Source: Zoroaster sp. YZ-2022
Lineage: Eukaryota; Echinodermata; Asteroidea; Forcipulatida; Zoroasteridae
Length of the DNA stretch: 64,000 bases
Direction of reading: 5' to 3'
Assembly: GCA_029582265.1 (NCBI GenBank)
Contig: CM055834.1
Location: 4,154,001-4,218,000 of the forward strand
A program made the position numbers and the translations under genes. The notes below the pieces were generated by a model. It made no database searches, had not been told where the DNA came from, and saw nothing but the letters and a program-made list of their open reading frames with translations. This document shows, in pieces, positions 44,980-56,758 of the stretch (position 1 is the first letter of the stretch; every line of letters begins with the position of its first letter).

Positions 44980-45760
44980 TAATGCTTGCCATTTGGCTAC
45001 AGATTGTGCTAATCTACCTGTGCAGTTGTGCTAGACTGGATGCAGTTAACTCAACAATGTGGTTTTAGGCAACTCTACTGCGTTGTTTCCACAGGTCGCC
45101 GTGGTTTGGTGTTCCACCGAGATTGTTTTTGTATGCTGTAAAGATTTACATTGTTGTGAGTAAATTGTCCCTAAACAAGAATCCAGTTAAGGAGCACAGA
45201 GCGCCTCACTGTCTATATTAATGTCAGGTTTGATCATTTCACGTCTTCGCATATTCAACTCTATGGATGGCGCGCCCAATCACCGCCACAACATCAAGCA
45301 GTTTGGTGATTTCACCTTTTATATCGGGGTCTTATCCAGTCAGCCGAGTCAGTTAGTATATCACACTGACTGTTGGCACAATGTCCTTCACCAATGCACA
45401 GTGCTTGTTGCACTTTCTGAAACTGTGTATGTCCTGTGACCGTGCCTTCAGCAGAGGATTCCATACCTCCGGGTTTAACTGCGTGTACTTCAATTTCTTG
45501 ACATTGGTCGGTCATTGGAGGGTCTTGACTTTGTCTGCTGCCTTGTCAGTCATCCAGCAGTTTGTGGTTGGACATTTTGTCCACAACCTTCGCCGGTTTA
45601 TCATTTATTTCTGCACAATTTAGTGCGTCTTCTGCATACAACTATTCGAAATGTTCAAGCAGCTGGTCATCTTGGCCTGTAGTCGCCTGTGCATCTAATA
45701 GATTCTCTTAAAGGAGCTCTTCTGCAACCTTTGAGGCTCTTTCGATTATCTGACTCGGAT
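44980..45760 (-). pseudogene. DIRS-like ORF1 remnant, right arm
   Basis: Mirror copy of the gag-like region at 16745-17282, with multiple stops and shifts. Readable pieces are KGEITKLLDVVAVIGRA and TPNHGDLWKQRSRVA. It ends close to the outer edge of the arm. Confidence 0.5.
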
Positions 45761-45780
45761 TCCGAAATTGGCCGAGGCCG

Positions 45781-46836
45781 TGTGTGTGGACCAATTTAAA
45801 ATGATTGTCTATCATAGCCACGTCAGTGTCGCCATTTATATGTGTTCGTTGTTGACCGTGAACAAAAGTGAGAATTAAGAAATGCCTTTTGAATTAAATG
45901 GAGTGTACAGGATCAAAAAGTTTACTTGCTTGTAATATGGTAATGGTGCTACTCAACACCTTGTGATGTTATTCTGTTTAATATATTATCACTTTCTGAA
46001 CAAATAAATAAAAATACATTATCACATATATGTTTTACTATTTTCATTGTTAATGACACAATGAAATGGGCTGATTTTTTTTCTTATAAAGGATGCAGGT
46101 AATTTCTTTCGTTTTATCAATGGTGTACACTCCTTGTAAGTAGACATGCTAGATTGCTCAAATATAAAACTTGTACCGATAATTGTTTGACATTTAACAG
46201 TTTTGTCCATCCAGACTAAATTTGATCATAATCATATCAAAATATATTGGAAAATCATTTCATGTAAAGAACTTTAATTAGCGACCTGCAAACAACTTTT
46301 GTAAATAATCTGTATTGTACCTGTCAATCTTTTAAAATAATTTGACTATAATCTGACTATAGTCCACTGTCCGTCGCATTTGTCCTTGCTATAGTCCAAG
46401 CCAAGTACACAACCGTCGTCCAACTGCAACAATAATAATTCCCAATCCGTCTAGGTAATTGTTGCCGCGCTGGGTATAGTTTTACAAAGTGAAAACGTTG
46501 CCATACCGGGACGCCCATTGGACTAAGGTCCTATGAAATGATGAGCCCAGACATATACTACGCTTGTGGTGTTGTGGATTGCTCAAAAATTAAGTGATGA
46601 GAGAACAGCTAATGGTAAAGCACAAATCACGGTTATCATAATATTATTAAACCATAATACGCAACACTGTTGCATAATTAAACCCATTGGAAACTACCAA
46701 CTGCAGGCAAGGAAGCTCTGAATGTTGGCAGACAAGGAAGCTCTGAACCAAAACAAGGATTACCTTGGTATTAGCTGCGAGCAAGTGCTAACAACTAATA
46801 TTAATATTTGACGCTTTGCATGGTGAATAGGAAGAA
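45781..46836. other. Non-coding stretch
   Basis: AT-rich; no gene, RNA or terminal repeat recognised. TATAGTC and AGTCC words recur near 46330-46400. Confidence 0.45.
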
Positions 46837-47790
46837 TAGACTGTTTGCGGTGACACCGTGTGAAATTCTCAAATCGAGTAGTAATTAGTTCTGAAAAGAA
46901 CCAGATGTTACATCTCGACGTTTCGATCATTATGCTCTGATCTTCTTCAGGAGAATGCCGGAACCTTGGATAAGTTGTTGCTTAAGTAGGCTGTTGGAGG
47001 ATTGGCGATAATTCTAGATGCTGGAGGATTAGTAGCGCCCAGTAGCGCGTTGAAGCGCGCAGGCGGGAGTCGGTGGAACCGGGGTCATTGGAATGGGGGA
47101 GAGGAGTGTGTTCAGACGGAACTGAATCAGTTCACTGAATCAGGGTGGATGACTTAAGCCATGTTCGCATTGGACTTTTTTGGTTAAGTTTGAGCGACTT
47201 CTTGTCAACTTAACAATATTAAGTCCAGTGCGGACGGACGGTAATCTTCTGCGACTGTTAACTTACTGCGGCAAAATTGTCAACTTAACAGGCCGAATCG
47301 AGTCACGATAAGTTAACATTGTTAACTAAACAACACCGAAAAATCCAATCCAACACGTGACTTCCTGAGTGAGCTGCGGCAATTAAGAGCAGCCTCTCGA
47401 GATTTCCCTCGTCCAGCTACCGCAGCTACGTTAAGTTACCGCGGCTCGAAATAATCGAAATAAGTGCGAACATTGTTAACATAACATTACGGAATGTTGA
47501 CAATTATTCGCGGTAAGTTACCTGAAAATTAAGTCCAATGCGAACACGGCTTTAGGATGTAAGAGTTCCCTTGGTCTGGGGTGGGATATTGACTTTGGAT
47601 ATCTGTAGTAGGGGTCGCCAAATATCGCTGAGGTAGAAGCCGACATCTTGGGGAACGGTGTTATGCTTGATATGTCTGGGATGCTATGTGTTGATAGGTG
47701 TGATGAGTTGAGCTGACTGCCAGTCGATTTGATCCTTGATGTGAGTGCTCTTCGATAGCTGACTTCTCGAGTGGAAGATTGATAGCCTAC
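46837..47790 (-). mobile_element. Penelope-like element remnant 2, interrupted by a MITE
   Basis: A family-1 terminus (TTTGCGGTGACACC to CAGGAGAATGCCGG) starts the segment. The minus strand then matches the interior of the 7091-8048 element: repeat-flank sequence, a TGTGTTCAG spacer, and from about 47560 to 47790 the C-terminal GIY-YIG segment with IDWQ, GFYLSDIWRPLL-type sequence. A Harbinger-like MITE at 47157-47551 splits it. The second inverted terminus seen at 7091 is missing here. Confidence 0.7.
47157..47551. mobile_element. Harbinger-like MITE nested in Penelope remnant
   Basis: Ends AGCCATGTTCGCATTGGACT (left) and AGCCGTGTTCGCATTGGACT (right, reverse complement), 395 bp, flanked by TTA (47154-47156 and 47552-47554). 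The uninterrupted Penelope sequence near 7760 has a single TAAG at that point. The interior is rich in GTTAAC and TTAAGTT words in both orientations. Non-coding. Confidence 0.85.
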
Positions 47791-48831
47791 TACAGCACAG
47801 AAAACATGTATAGGTTTTAAGCCGATTACATTTCTAAAATATTACAGCATCCTTTTCGACGAAAGAAATTAAAATCTTTTCACATTATGCGGATACAGAT
47901 GACGGCATAACATTTCCCGCAAATTTAAACTATCTACCGTAACTATTTTAGAATCAAATAGGAAACATTTCATCAATATTTACGTTATCATCTATCCGTA
48001 ATTAAAGAACCCTTTCCGCAATTTATTTCCGCAATGTTTCCATGCGGATATGTGACAACTGTAACATTTTCCAGCACATCTCAACTATCTTTTTAAAATG
48101 TTGAACCCTTTCTCATACTATATTTCCACACTGTTTCCGTGTTTTATCAGCAACATTTCAACAACATATATTCGCAGCTTTTTCATTCTAATTAGGAACC
48201 CATTCCGTGTTGTATTTCCGCATTGTTTCCAGTTTATATGAGTGCATTGTTCATACGTAATATTTAAGCAAGCTTTTATTGACTTATTTCCACAAAGTTT
48301 CCCTTCTCAATCCGTACCATTTTAGCAGTATATTTCCGCATTGCTCCATTCTAAATTAGTAACCTTTCACACAAATTATATCCGCAATATTTCATGTTTC
48401 AGCAGTCATATGTGGCTTGGTGACGAATGTAACATTTCCCAGCACGTCTTTATGTTGTCTTTCCGTTAACATCTCATAAATAAATAGGCAATTTTTACTT
48501 TACGTTGTCATCTACCAGCAAAATTTCCATTCCAATGAATGAAATTTCATAATAATGTTTGCAATGATTAATCGCTATAAAATGTTGTCATCCAATTTAG
48601 TTTGATTCCAAAGCAGAGTTCAGGGTGTATTACAGAATTCAATTAGGCTGCATTAAATGCAAATAATAACATAGTTATGACGGAACATCTAAGAACCTTT
48701 TAACGATACCAATGAGACAGAGTAAAGTACATCCATCAACTATCCATATATGGCTCAGTGGCAGATTTCTAAGTGCGTCTTTTCGTCTGTAATTTGTGTA
48801 ATCGTTGTATTGCTTTAAATTTTGGAAATTT
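47791..48831. other. Degenerate TTTCCGCAA-rich non-coding stretch
   Basis: No gene. Words such as TTTCCGCAATGTTTCC, TATTTCCGCATTG and AACATTTCCCAGCAC recur irregularly across the kilobase, suggesting an eroded tandem repeat of uncertain period. Confidence 0.4.
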
Positions 48832-49508
48832 CACTACCCACAAATAAGTTGCTAAGGGAGGGGAGAGGACACCCCGGCCCTGCATGGGACAAACCTATTC
48901 ACTACCCACAAATATGTTGCTAAGGGAGGGGAGAGGACACCCCTGACCCCATGGGACAAACCTATTCACTACCCACAAATATGTTGCTATGGGAGGGGAG
49001 AGGACACCCCGGCCCTGCATGGGACAAACCTATTCACTACCCACAAATATGTTGCTAAGGGAGGGGAGAGGACACCCCGGCCCTGCATGGGACAAACCTA
49101 TTCACTACCCACAAATATGTTGCTAAGGGAGGGGAGAGGACACCCTGGCCCTGCATGGAACAAACCTATTCACTACCCACAAATATGTTGCTAAGGGAGG
49201 GGGAGAGGACACCCCGGCCCTGCTGGGACAAACCTATTCACTACCCACAAATATGTTGCTAAGGGAGAGGGAGAGGACACCCCGGCCCTGCATGGGGCAA
49301 ACCTATTCACTACCCACAAATATGTTGCTAAGGGAGGGGGAGAGGACACCCCGGCCCTGCATGGGGCAAACCTATTCACTACCCACAAATATGTTGCTAA
49401 GGGAGGGGAGAGGACACCCCGGCCCTGCATGGGACAAACCTATTCACTACCCACAAATATGTTGCTAAGGGAGGGGAGAGGACACCCCGGCCCTACATGG
49501 GACAAACA
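48832..49508 (+). repeat. 68-bp minisatellite, about 10 copies
   Basis: The unit starts CACTACCCACAAATATGTTG and continues CTAAGGGAGGGGAGAGGACA to GCATGGGACAAACCTATT. Copies differ by single bases and one-base indels. Frames here (for example 49191-49430, repeating APCRAGVSSPPPLATYLWV) are repeat artefacts. Confidence 0.95.
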
Positions 49509-49509
49509 T

Positions 49510-50449
49510 ATTTGCAAATTTATGGCGATGCGGGTGGTGCCACTGACCCGCACTGAGTCTGCGCAGACCAGTTAATAGAGAGACTTGAGAGGTACCACAA
49601 CTTGGGCTAAATATTGGCAGCAATGGTTGTCACAAAATGCCTAGTTATGACAACTTTTTTTTCTGTTATACGGTTCAGAACTACTGGGGATCTAACGTTA
49701 TAGCCACACAGTAATCATAAGTAATAATAAAGAACATCAACTTCATAAACAGGCAGTTTGCTCTGCAATCATGTTACTAAATAAATATAACGAAAACATA
49801 TCAAAAGAAGGTAGTTTAAGGTTTACACATGTTCCAAACAAAAGGTGCATACTTTCTAAGCAAGAAATTTAACATCACACCAGTAATCAAAATTTACTGT
49901 ATACTATTTTGCTAACATTTTCATCATTTAAAATGTATAAGTTACTAAATGTACAATATTTGACTACATGACACAAAAAAACAAATTAAACTTCTTCTTT
50001 TTTGGGGAAGAATTTTTTTTTTACAATCAGCAGTATTTTCTAAAAAACCAAGATGCTTTTTGTCTTGATATACAATAATTACATATAATATACATGCACA
50101 AATTTCCCAATTTGTAGGTTAAATTTTAAGAAAAAAAACCAAATTATAAATATTTACTTCATTGATCCAACTATATATTATTTACACCGATGGACAGGTT
50201 TTGAGGCAGGTGACCAATTCTATCCCGTCTGCTCTTTGTGGTTAATGCTTCTGTGGTAACATTCTGACGGTAAAATAATAATAGAAAGTATAATTTGATA
50301 AGAACTGTATCACACACAAGAAATATTTATCCTTATACAGTTCGCTTGGTGAAATGTGTGTTGTGGAAGACACATAATAAAAGATATGGTAACATTTCCT
50401 TTAAAAAAAAACATACACAGACTTCCTTGTAAAGGGCAAATTAACTTAC
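49510..50449. other. AT-rich non-coding stretch
   Basis: Nothing recognised on either strand; composition is intron-like. Confidence 0.4.
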
Positions 50450-50517
50450 TTTAACAATGCTTCATCCTTCGTCACAAACGCTCCAGTTCACATTGTCCTT
50501 GACCTCATACTCAATCC
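50450..50517 (-). CDS. Possible 68-bp exon
   Basis: On the minus strand CAACAACATTTCAG (acceptor-like) precedes and GTAAGTTAATTT (donor-like) follows. One frame reads IEYEVKDNVNWSVCDEG, then a stop, so it could be the last coding part of a gene with a spliced 3' UTR. There is no family match and no partner exon; it could be chance. A further minus-strand donor (CCGG then GTGAGTATT) lies at about 51316. Confidence 0.25.
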
Positions 50518-50769
50518 CTGAAATGTTGTTGGATAAAAACAAGAATATCTGAGTGAATATTAGTTGATATTGTAAATATATATTTTTGAAATCAATTTAA
50601 TTTGTGTATTACAAAATAGCAAAAGTAATTTCATGCCCCAAACAAAATGTTTCAAACTAAAAAAATAATTAGTCAGAAAAAGGTTAGTATATATGGGCTA
50701 TAAAAGAGAATCATGTACAGTTTAGGTCAAGGAAAGGTGATTGATTTTTGTTGATTTCTTGGAGAGGGA

Positions 50770-51080
50770 GGATTGGTAGGAACTGTCATTCGAACAGTGA
50801 CTATTTAAATAGCCAGGAAATTTAGAGGGATTAATGGAACTTCATTCGAACAGTGACTGTTTAAAATCAACCAGGATTTGAGGGAAGGGAGGGAATTAAT
50901 GGAACCCTCGTTCGAGCAGTGAATAAAATCAACCAGGAGTCGAGGGGAGGGAGGTGATTGGGCGGAGCTTTCATTCGAGCAGTGGCTATTTCAAGTCAAC
51001 CAGGAATTGAGGGAAGAGAGGGGTTAGTGGAACCCTTATTCGAGTAGTCGCTATTTCGAATGGGGCGGTGTATTTGGGCC
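50770..51080 (+). repeat. Degenerate 56-67-bp tandem repeat, about 5 copies
   Basis: CATTCGAACAGTGACTATTT and AATCAACCAGGAATTGAGGG recur with irregular spacing (about 50790, 50845, 50910, 50970, 51040). Non-coding. Confidence 0.75.
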
Positions 51081-51699
51081 CTCATTCGTAAGTAGGCTAT
51101 AAAATCAAATTGGTTAGCCTTCTATGAGAAGCGCAAATGCAGTGATAGTAATATCATCATGATGTAATGTCCTAAATATTACAGATTCGCCCATTGCTAA
51201 TGCTGAAATATAGTAAAACTTTACAGTTACACACAAACCTACATTGTGTTGGAGGCTAGGTCCTGACTCTGCCGTTATTTAAGATTGGCTTACTAAACAA
51301 ATATTAACAATACTCACCCGGAACATGGCGTGATTGGTTAAAATAAGACAATTTCCTGGGAGGCTTACATGAGTAGTGTGATCACTGTGTCCCTGCTGTT
51401 GGCTAATTGGTTACTTTCTGCCAAAATTCTAACGGCCGACCTCTACGACATCGACCCTGGGCCGGCCAGAGTATAGCCTTTAGTTAAGACCCACCAGCAA
51501 TATGGAACACAATGCACGATAGAAGACCATGCTCGCAAGTGTGGACGCCCCCAAGGCTCTTTACCACGTGCCCCCCGTGCCCCCCCATAGTTACGCCACT
51601 GCCTAACGTTGACCTATATGAAAGTTTTCATTGCCTCATTCGATAGATCGCTTACGGAGTTTCATGAACATCGGATGTTGAATACAGAAAATACGGAGG

Positions 51700-52645
51700 A
51701 TGGCCACAATGAGCCCCTCCCCAGGTCTGAGAACGAAAAGCCCAGGGTTGATAGGGTTAATCAGATGGTGATGAACATTTAGATTTGACCATATAGGACT
51801 GACCAGATGGAACGTCCACAACAGAAGTAGGTAAAATTGAGTTTCAGAGCCTGGCAAAAAGCTTAAAGACGTCTGATGCTAGAGGTACTAGATTTTGGAA
51901 TAATAACTGTATGTTGATGGGATGCAGATGACTGCCTGGTAGAACGGTATGCTTAAAGATGAGGTAGTTTAAGATTGTCGACTGTCCAGTGGATGAGGCA
52001 GCAGAGAGCACTGCATTTTGCGGAAGACTGTGAGACCATCAACTTGTCTACGATGCGTCAGAGATTGGATACCAAGTGCGTCGTGAAGATTAAGTGGAAG
52101 AGATGAGATGGCTTTATTTTGAAGACTGTCTAAAATCCTTACGTTTGATTGTGCTGCTGTTCCCCAAATTGGGCTACAGTACTCCAAATTGGGTCTGATG
52201 AAAGACTTGTGAATAGTGGTTGTGGGTCTACTATTGGTTGTTCCACTTTGCTTTCCTCATCATTCTAAGATTTCATACAAGTAGTCATAGCTAAGATGTG
52301 TTGTGTCAAGGTGAGTTTGGCACGTAATGTGACCCCAAGATCTTGATGGAGACCACGTCACTTAGTTGCTCCTCAAGGAATTTTTGTTGAGGATTCAGAT
52401 GGTTTGTAGTCCTTTACCGAGATATGATGATAGACTAAGTTTTAGATGCAATGAACCTAAGCATCCAAGATGCTGCACAATATATTCTCTCAGCAGATGA
52501 TGTAACTGCAGAGAAAAGGGTACAACCTACAACAGAAACTTGATGAAATCTGGTTTTGAACTAACGGAGTAAATGACTAGTTATCCCACAATCCTGCAAT
52601 TTAACAAGAAGACCCGTATGCCATACTTTATCAAATGCTGCACTC
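51700..52645 (-). pseudogene. LINE reverse transcriptase fragment (second family)
   Basis: The minus strand reads LSAAFDKVWHTGLLVKLQDC (RT motif with catalytic Asp) near 52640-52580, then a decayed stretch. It continues FIRPNLEYCSPIWGTAA and LDSLQNKAISSL at 52210-52060, and LTHRRQVDGLTVFRKMQC near 52010. This is the RT and post-RT domain of a non-LTR element of jockey/CR1 type, distinct from the LINE at 30-34 kb. The 5' part ends at the junction with the repeat at 52655. No intact frame. Confidence 0.7.
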
Positions 52646-52654
52646 AGACAGATA

Positions 52655-53011
52655 ATTGTCACAATTCAATAGTTCGTTAATCTACCTGTGTGATTTGTAA
52701 CTGTTAATGTCCATGATTTGTGTAAAATTTCCAAAAGTAAATCTCGAAAAAAAAAAGATTTTAAAATGTTTCCTAAATAAAAAAAATACTAAAATGGAAA
52801 GCGTATATATTATTATCCCTCGTTATGTAATAATGTTGCTTTGTCTTAAAAGATAATTAAGGGTAATGGGAGCAGATGACAGTTATTATCAAATTAACAT
52901 TGCTAATTGTTCAATAGTGATGTGAAACCACGGGTGAAATGGAGTGAATTGGCATATATTTGGTGGAAAGGAGGGCCACATTTTTACTACAAAATATTAC
53001 TGGTCACACAA
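52655..53011 (-). repeat. Third copy of inverted-arm repeat, 5' of gypsy insertion
   Basis: Matches 38690-39025 (same strand) and the inverse of 22300-22690. Interrupted at 53011 by the gypsy element and resumed at 57732. Confidence 0.8.
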
Positions 53012-53219
53012 TGTAGTGTATGTAGCGTGGGTACAATACAAGATTAACACACACACTTATACTTTGGAGCTGCCATTACTGAAAAACGTTTATTCTGTGC
53101 CCTTGCAATCCAGGGGTCATGATTTGACCTTTGACAATAAGCTGTATGCAAATTATACAATCATAAATATTCATGAGCTGTGTCTAAGTCAGCAAGTGGG
53201 CCAAAGAAAATATATCACA
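53012..53219 (-). repeat. 3' LTR of gypsy element
   Basis: 208 bp on the plus strand from TGTAGTGTATGTAGCGTGGG to TATATCACA. Near-identical to the 5' LTR apart from a few substitutions and a ~6-bp indel near GTCTAAGTCAGC. Confidence 0.95.
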
Positions 53220-53232
53220 TTTCCTCCTCACT
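53220..53232 (-). other. Polypurine tract of gypsy element
   Basis: AGTGAGGAGGAAA on the minus strand, immediately before the 3' LTR; expected primer for plus-strand DNA synthesis. Confidence 0.8.
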
Positions 53233-53522
53233 AAATATGAAGTGATTGAAATATTCAACAATCAATTAATAATGTTTATGTAGTGGTTCTAATACTATGA
53301 AACAAAAGTTTGGTTGTCTGTGAGAAGTAATAAATGCAGAATGTCCATAAAAATATCTGAACTAGTCCATGGCAATTTTTTTCTTTTCTTGTTAACACTT
53401 AACACTTAAACTTTCAACACATTTTTTAATACTACTATTGGTTAGAGACTGTATCCATGAGGTAAGAAAATACAGTGTTGTGTTTCACCAAGAGTCTTTT
53501 GGCAGTCCACTAAAGATTGAGT

Positions 53523-54322
53523 TTATCCGGGGTTTATGTTTGCGTGAGGGTACCGACGCTCAACAACGCGAGGACTACCCGACATGGTAGGTTTGATGGG
53601 TGACGATGTTTCGCGAGGTACACTTAGTTCTGGTTCTGCTGCTGTTGGTGTGGAATTGTTCATTTCCGACGTTACGACCTGTGGTACAACATCATAGGGT
53701 ATCATAGGTGTGTGTTCAGATCAGGGGGTTTCCCAATGTCGGAGTCGAGAAGCTGATCGATATGTCGGCGCCAGATCATGTTTGGTCCAACACAGACTTC
53801 ATAGGACAAGGGCCCAGTCCGAGCGTGTACCACACCAGGTATCCATTTCTGTTTGCCTCTGTAGTCACGAACGGAGACGGTTTGTCCAATATGAAATTCG
53901 CGCGTTACCGTAGCTGACTTGTGATACGCTGTTTGATCCATCTGCTTGTTATTGACATGGCGACGGATATCGGGCTTGAGAATATCCAATCGTGAACGAA
54001 GATTTCTTCCCATGAATAACATAGCTGGTGATTGTCCGGTTGTGCTGTGCGGAGCATTCCTGTATGCAAACAGGAAGTTAGCCAGTTTCGTTGTTGTGGA
54101 ACCTTTCTCCCCCTTCATTGAGTGGAGCGCATGTTTGAAGGTCTGAACAAAGCGTTCCGCAAGGCCATTCGTGGACGGGTGGTATGGAGCGGACGTGATG
54201 TGCTTTATCCCGTTACGCTTCAGAAATGCCTGAAACTCATCCGAAGTGAACTGTGTGCCGTTATCGCTCACAAGTTGCTCCTGGCACTCCATTGCGAGCG
54301 AAAATGCTGCGTAGAATTTCAA
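53523..54322 (-). pseudogene. Gypsy integrase, core second half and C-terminus
   Basis: The 206-codon frame (54322-53702) carries the rest of the DDE core: Asp20 in LVSDNGTQFTSDEF and Glu56 in NGLAERFVQTF, 35 residues apart as in retroelement integrases. The insertion-site motif region TGQSPAMLFMGRNLRSRLD and a C-terminal SH3-like segment (VSVRDYRGKQKWIPGVV) follow. An adjoining 60-codon frame (53705-53523) continues the proline-rich tail. It is separated from the first half by a frameshift at about 54290. Confidence 0.9.
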
Positions 54323-54683
54323 TCGTGTGCGCAGAGTCGGAAGATTTCGTGCTTACCACCTCGGTGTGCCACTTGGAATGAGCATCCACAACGACAAGAA
54401 ACATTTGGCCAAGAAATGGCCCAGCATAATCAATATGAATACGTTGCCACGGTGTTGTGGGCCACTCCCACGTATGAAGTGGTGCTGACATTGGATTATG
54501 CTGCACTTGTTGGCATCCAACACAAACTTTGGCAAGTCGCTCAATGTCGCTATCTATTCCGGGCCACCACACATATCCGCGTGCGATACACTTCATTTTG
54601 ACTACTCCCATGTGGCCCTGATGCAACTCACTGAGAACTGTCTCGCGTAGTTTCAGCGGAATTACCACACGTAAGCCCCACAA
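54261..54683 (-). pseudogene. Gypsy integrase, zinc-binding domain and first core half
   Basis: A 140-codon frame. The HHCC zinc finger is complete (His21, His24, Cys54, Cys57), followed by the first core aspartate (Asp85 in IHIDYAGPF) and VVVDAHSKWHTEVV. After RSIFARNGVP the frame is lost and the second half continues in another frame. Confidence 0.9.
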
Positions 54684-54733
54684 AAGACAGCCATCGTGCA
54701 GTGAAAGTTCATTCCTGCGTACGTTAAAGGGCT

Positions 54734-55879
54734 TTAGCTCGCGTCATATGTGTGTGGCCATCCTTTCATGGTATATTCACATGCTTGTGTGAGCACAATA
54801 TCACGAGCTGTTTCCTTGCGTACCTGAGCACTGGTCACTGGCATCTTCTCTAACTGTGAGATGTGGAGAAGATCATCCGGGTCAGTATCCTCAACCCAAA
54901 CCTCAGGTACTGGTAGTCGCGAAAGTCCATCCGCGTTACAGTGCTTAGTAGTGTTCTTGTATTCAATCTCATAGTCATGGCCCGCGAGAAAAATAGCGTA
55001 TCGCACTAAACGTAATGCTGTTGTCGTAGGAACACTCTTAGCGGGATGGAATATCGAAGTTAGCGGTTGGTGATCGGTGATCAATGTAAACTTCCGCCCT
55101 TGTAGATAGTTATTAAACTTTTTGACACCCCACACAAGTGCCAAAGCCTCTTTATCGATTTGCGAGTAATTTCGCTCGGCGGAGGATAGCGTGCGAGAAG
55201 CGAATGCGATCGGTCGCTCGGTGTTATTGGGCATCACGTGGGACATGACTGCGCCCAATCCGTATGGCGAAGCGTCGCATGCTAACTTTACTGGCAACTC
55301 TGGATCGTAGTGTGTAAGCACCTCATCAGACGTGATCAGTGTCTTTGCCATTTCGAACGCTTTCTGACATTCTGTGGTCCACCCCCATTTGCGATTTTTC
55401 TCCAACAACTGGTGGAGTGGATGCAGAACTGTCGCCAAGTCAGGCAAGAAGCGATGATAGTAATTCACAAGTCCGAGAAACGAGCGAACCTGACTGACGT
55501 TCGTAGGTTGCGGGGCGTTCTTTACCGCGCTTATCTTTTCCTGCGTCATGTGTAATCCATGAGCATCGATTTCATGCCCACAAAAATTCACCTTCTTCTT
55601 GAAGAACCCGCATTTGGACTGATTAAGTCGCAGTCCACGATTACGCAGGACCTTAAGCACGCTTTGTAGATTTTGTAGGTGCTCTGAGTCATTATGGCCA
55701 GTAATTATCATATCATCCAGAATGCAGTGAACTCCTGGAATTCCTTGCAGGATTTGTTCCATCGCACGTTGCCACATAGCAGGGGCAGATGACACACCAA
55801 ATGCTAGGCGGTTCATCTTATACAGTCCCTTATGAGTGTTCAAGGTGAGTAACTTACTTGACTCCTCGTTCATTACCAT
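54734..55879 (-). pseudogene. Gypsy reverse transcriptase (palm/thumb) and RNase H
   Basis: The longest open frame of the window, 381 codons. RT: GLYKMNRLAFGVSSAPA, the catalytic ILDD box (Leu54-Asp55-Asp56), GLRLNQSKCGF, and FLGLVNYYHRFLPDLA. RNase H: Asp202 in ACDASPYGLGAVMS, Glu244 in DKEALALVW and Asp269 in TDHQPLTSIF. The fingers and first RT aspartate lie in other frames upstream. The C-terminus leads into the integrase after a gap containing stops. Confidence 0.9.
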
Positions 55880-55896
55880 ATGAAGATAAGCCTGTC

Positions 55897-56758
55897 TCAG
55901 ATCAAGCTTACTGAAGCGCTGACCACCTGCAAGTGTCGCGAATGATCTTCAATCTTAGGCAAGGGGTATTGTTCAGTCCGCAGATTAGCATTAACGGTCA
56001 CCTTAAAGTCGCCACAGATTCGAACTCCGCCACTTTTCTTCGCGACGGGTACAATGGGTGTCGCCCATTCACTAGTTTCAACAGGAGAGATTATATTCTC
56101 GCGTTCAAGCTTAACAAGTTCTGCTTGCTTCAATCTTGGGTCGAAGGGCATATGGGACCGGTCTGGCTTTAAGAAACACAGGTTGAGCGTTATCTTTAAG
56201 TACAAGGTTACCTTGAATTCCTTTGAGCTCCCCAATTTCCTCTTTGAAGAGATCATTATATTCTCCAAGCAAGGCTTTTAGCTTAGCCTCGGTATCAACT
56301 TGATTATCCACCGACATTGTCAGAAGATTTGGCCAGTCCAGCTTTATGTGTGTGAGCCAGTCGCGTCCAAAAAGCGCTGGTCCTCTACGACCGACAACGT
56401 ATAACTGTCCACAGTATTGTTGTCCTCGGTATTCAATATTCACGCGCAACAAACCAACCGGTGCTATTTTCTCACCAGTGTATGTCTGCAGTTTCACATT
56501 GGTTGTGCGTAGTTTCAAATGGGAGAATTTTAGCTGATAATCTTCCTTCGAAATGATCGATACCGCAGATCCAGTGTCCAATTCCATGCGAAATGGTGTA
56601 CCATTAATGGACAGCGTCACCCAAATGGTACTATCTTTACTCTGATCCAAACTGTTAACTGCCAGCCGCCCAACAAACACTGAAGAATCATCATCATCAT
56701 CAGTATGATCTGTCATTTCAGAGATTTCATGGGTTTCGACTTTTGCTTGCCCTTCCAC
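55897..56758 (-). pseudogene. Gypsy protease and N-terminal reverse transcriptase
   Basis: Frame 56758-56111 (215 codons) has the aspartic protease motif ELDTGSAVSII (Asp61) after an acidic linker, then LFGRDWLTHIKLDW and the RT entry LFKEEIGELKG. A frameshift near 56130 moves the reading to 56268-55897: ISPVETSEWATPIVPVAKKS, then VRICGDFKVTVN and YPLPKIED. A second shift near 55950 hides the motif that normally holds the first catalytic aspartate. At least two lesions in RT. Confidence 0.9.

Larger units (their letters stand above)
37640..45780 (-). repeat. Right arm of the long inverted repeat
   Basis: Block-wise reverse complement of 16549-23740. It lacks the SANT element, the TTCGTCACTTCG block and the 23741-24460 ORF region. 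It has gained a SINE-like insert near 39806, a second copy of the CCAAA-tailed repeat (40660-41470), and about 1.9 kb (42530-44375) that includes a DIRS RNase H remnant. Confidence 0.75.

Noticed and set aside
49191..49468. Open frames in the 68-bp minisatellite
   Set aside because: Repeat artefacts on both strands.
51410..51600. Another hAT MITE ending in TTACGCCACTGCC
   Set aside because: Only one convincing end (near 51593); no partner end or 8-bp duplication found.
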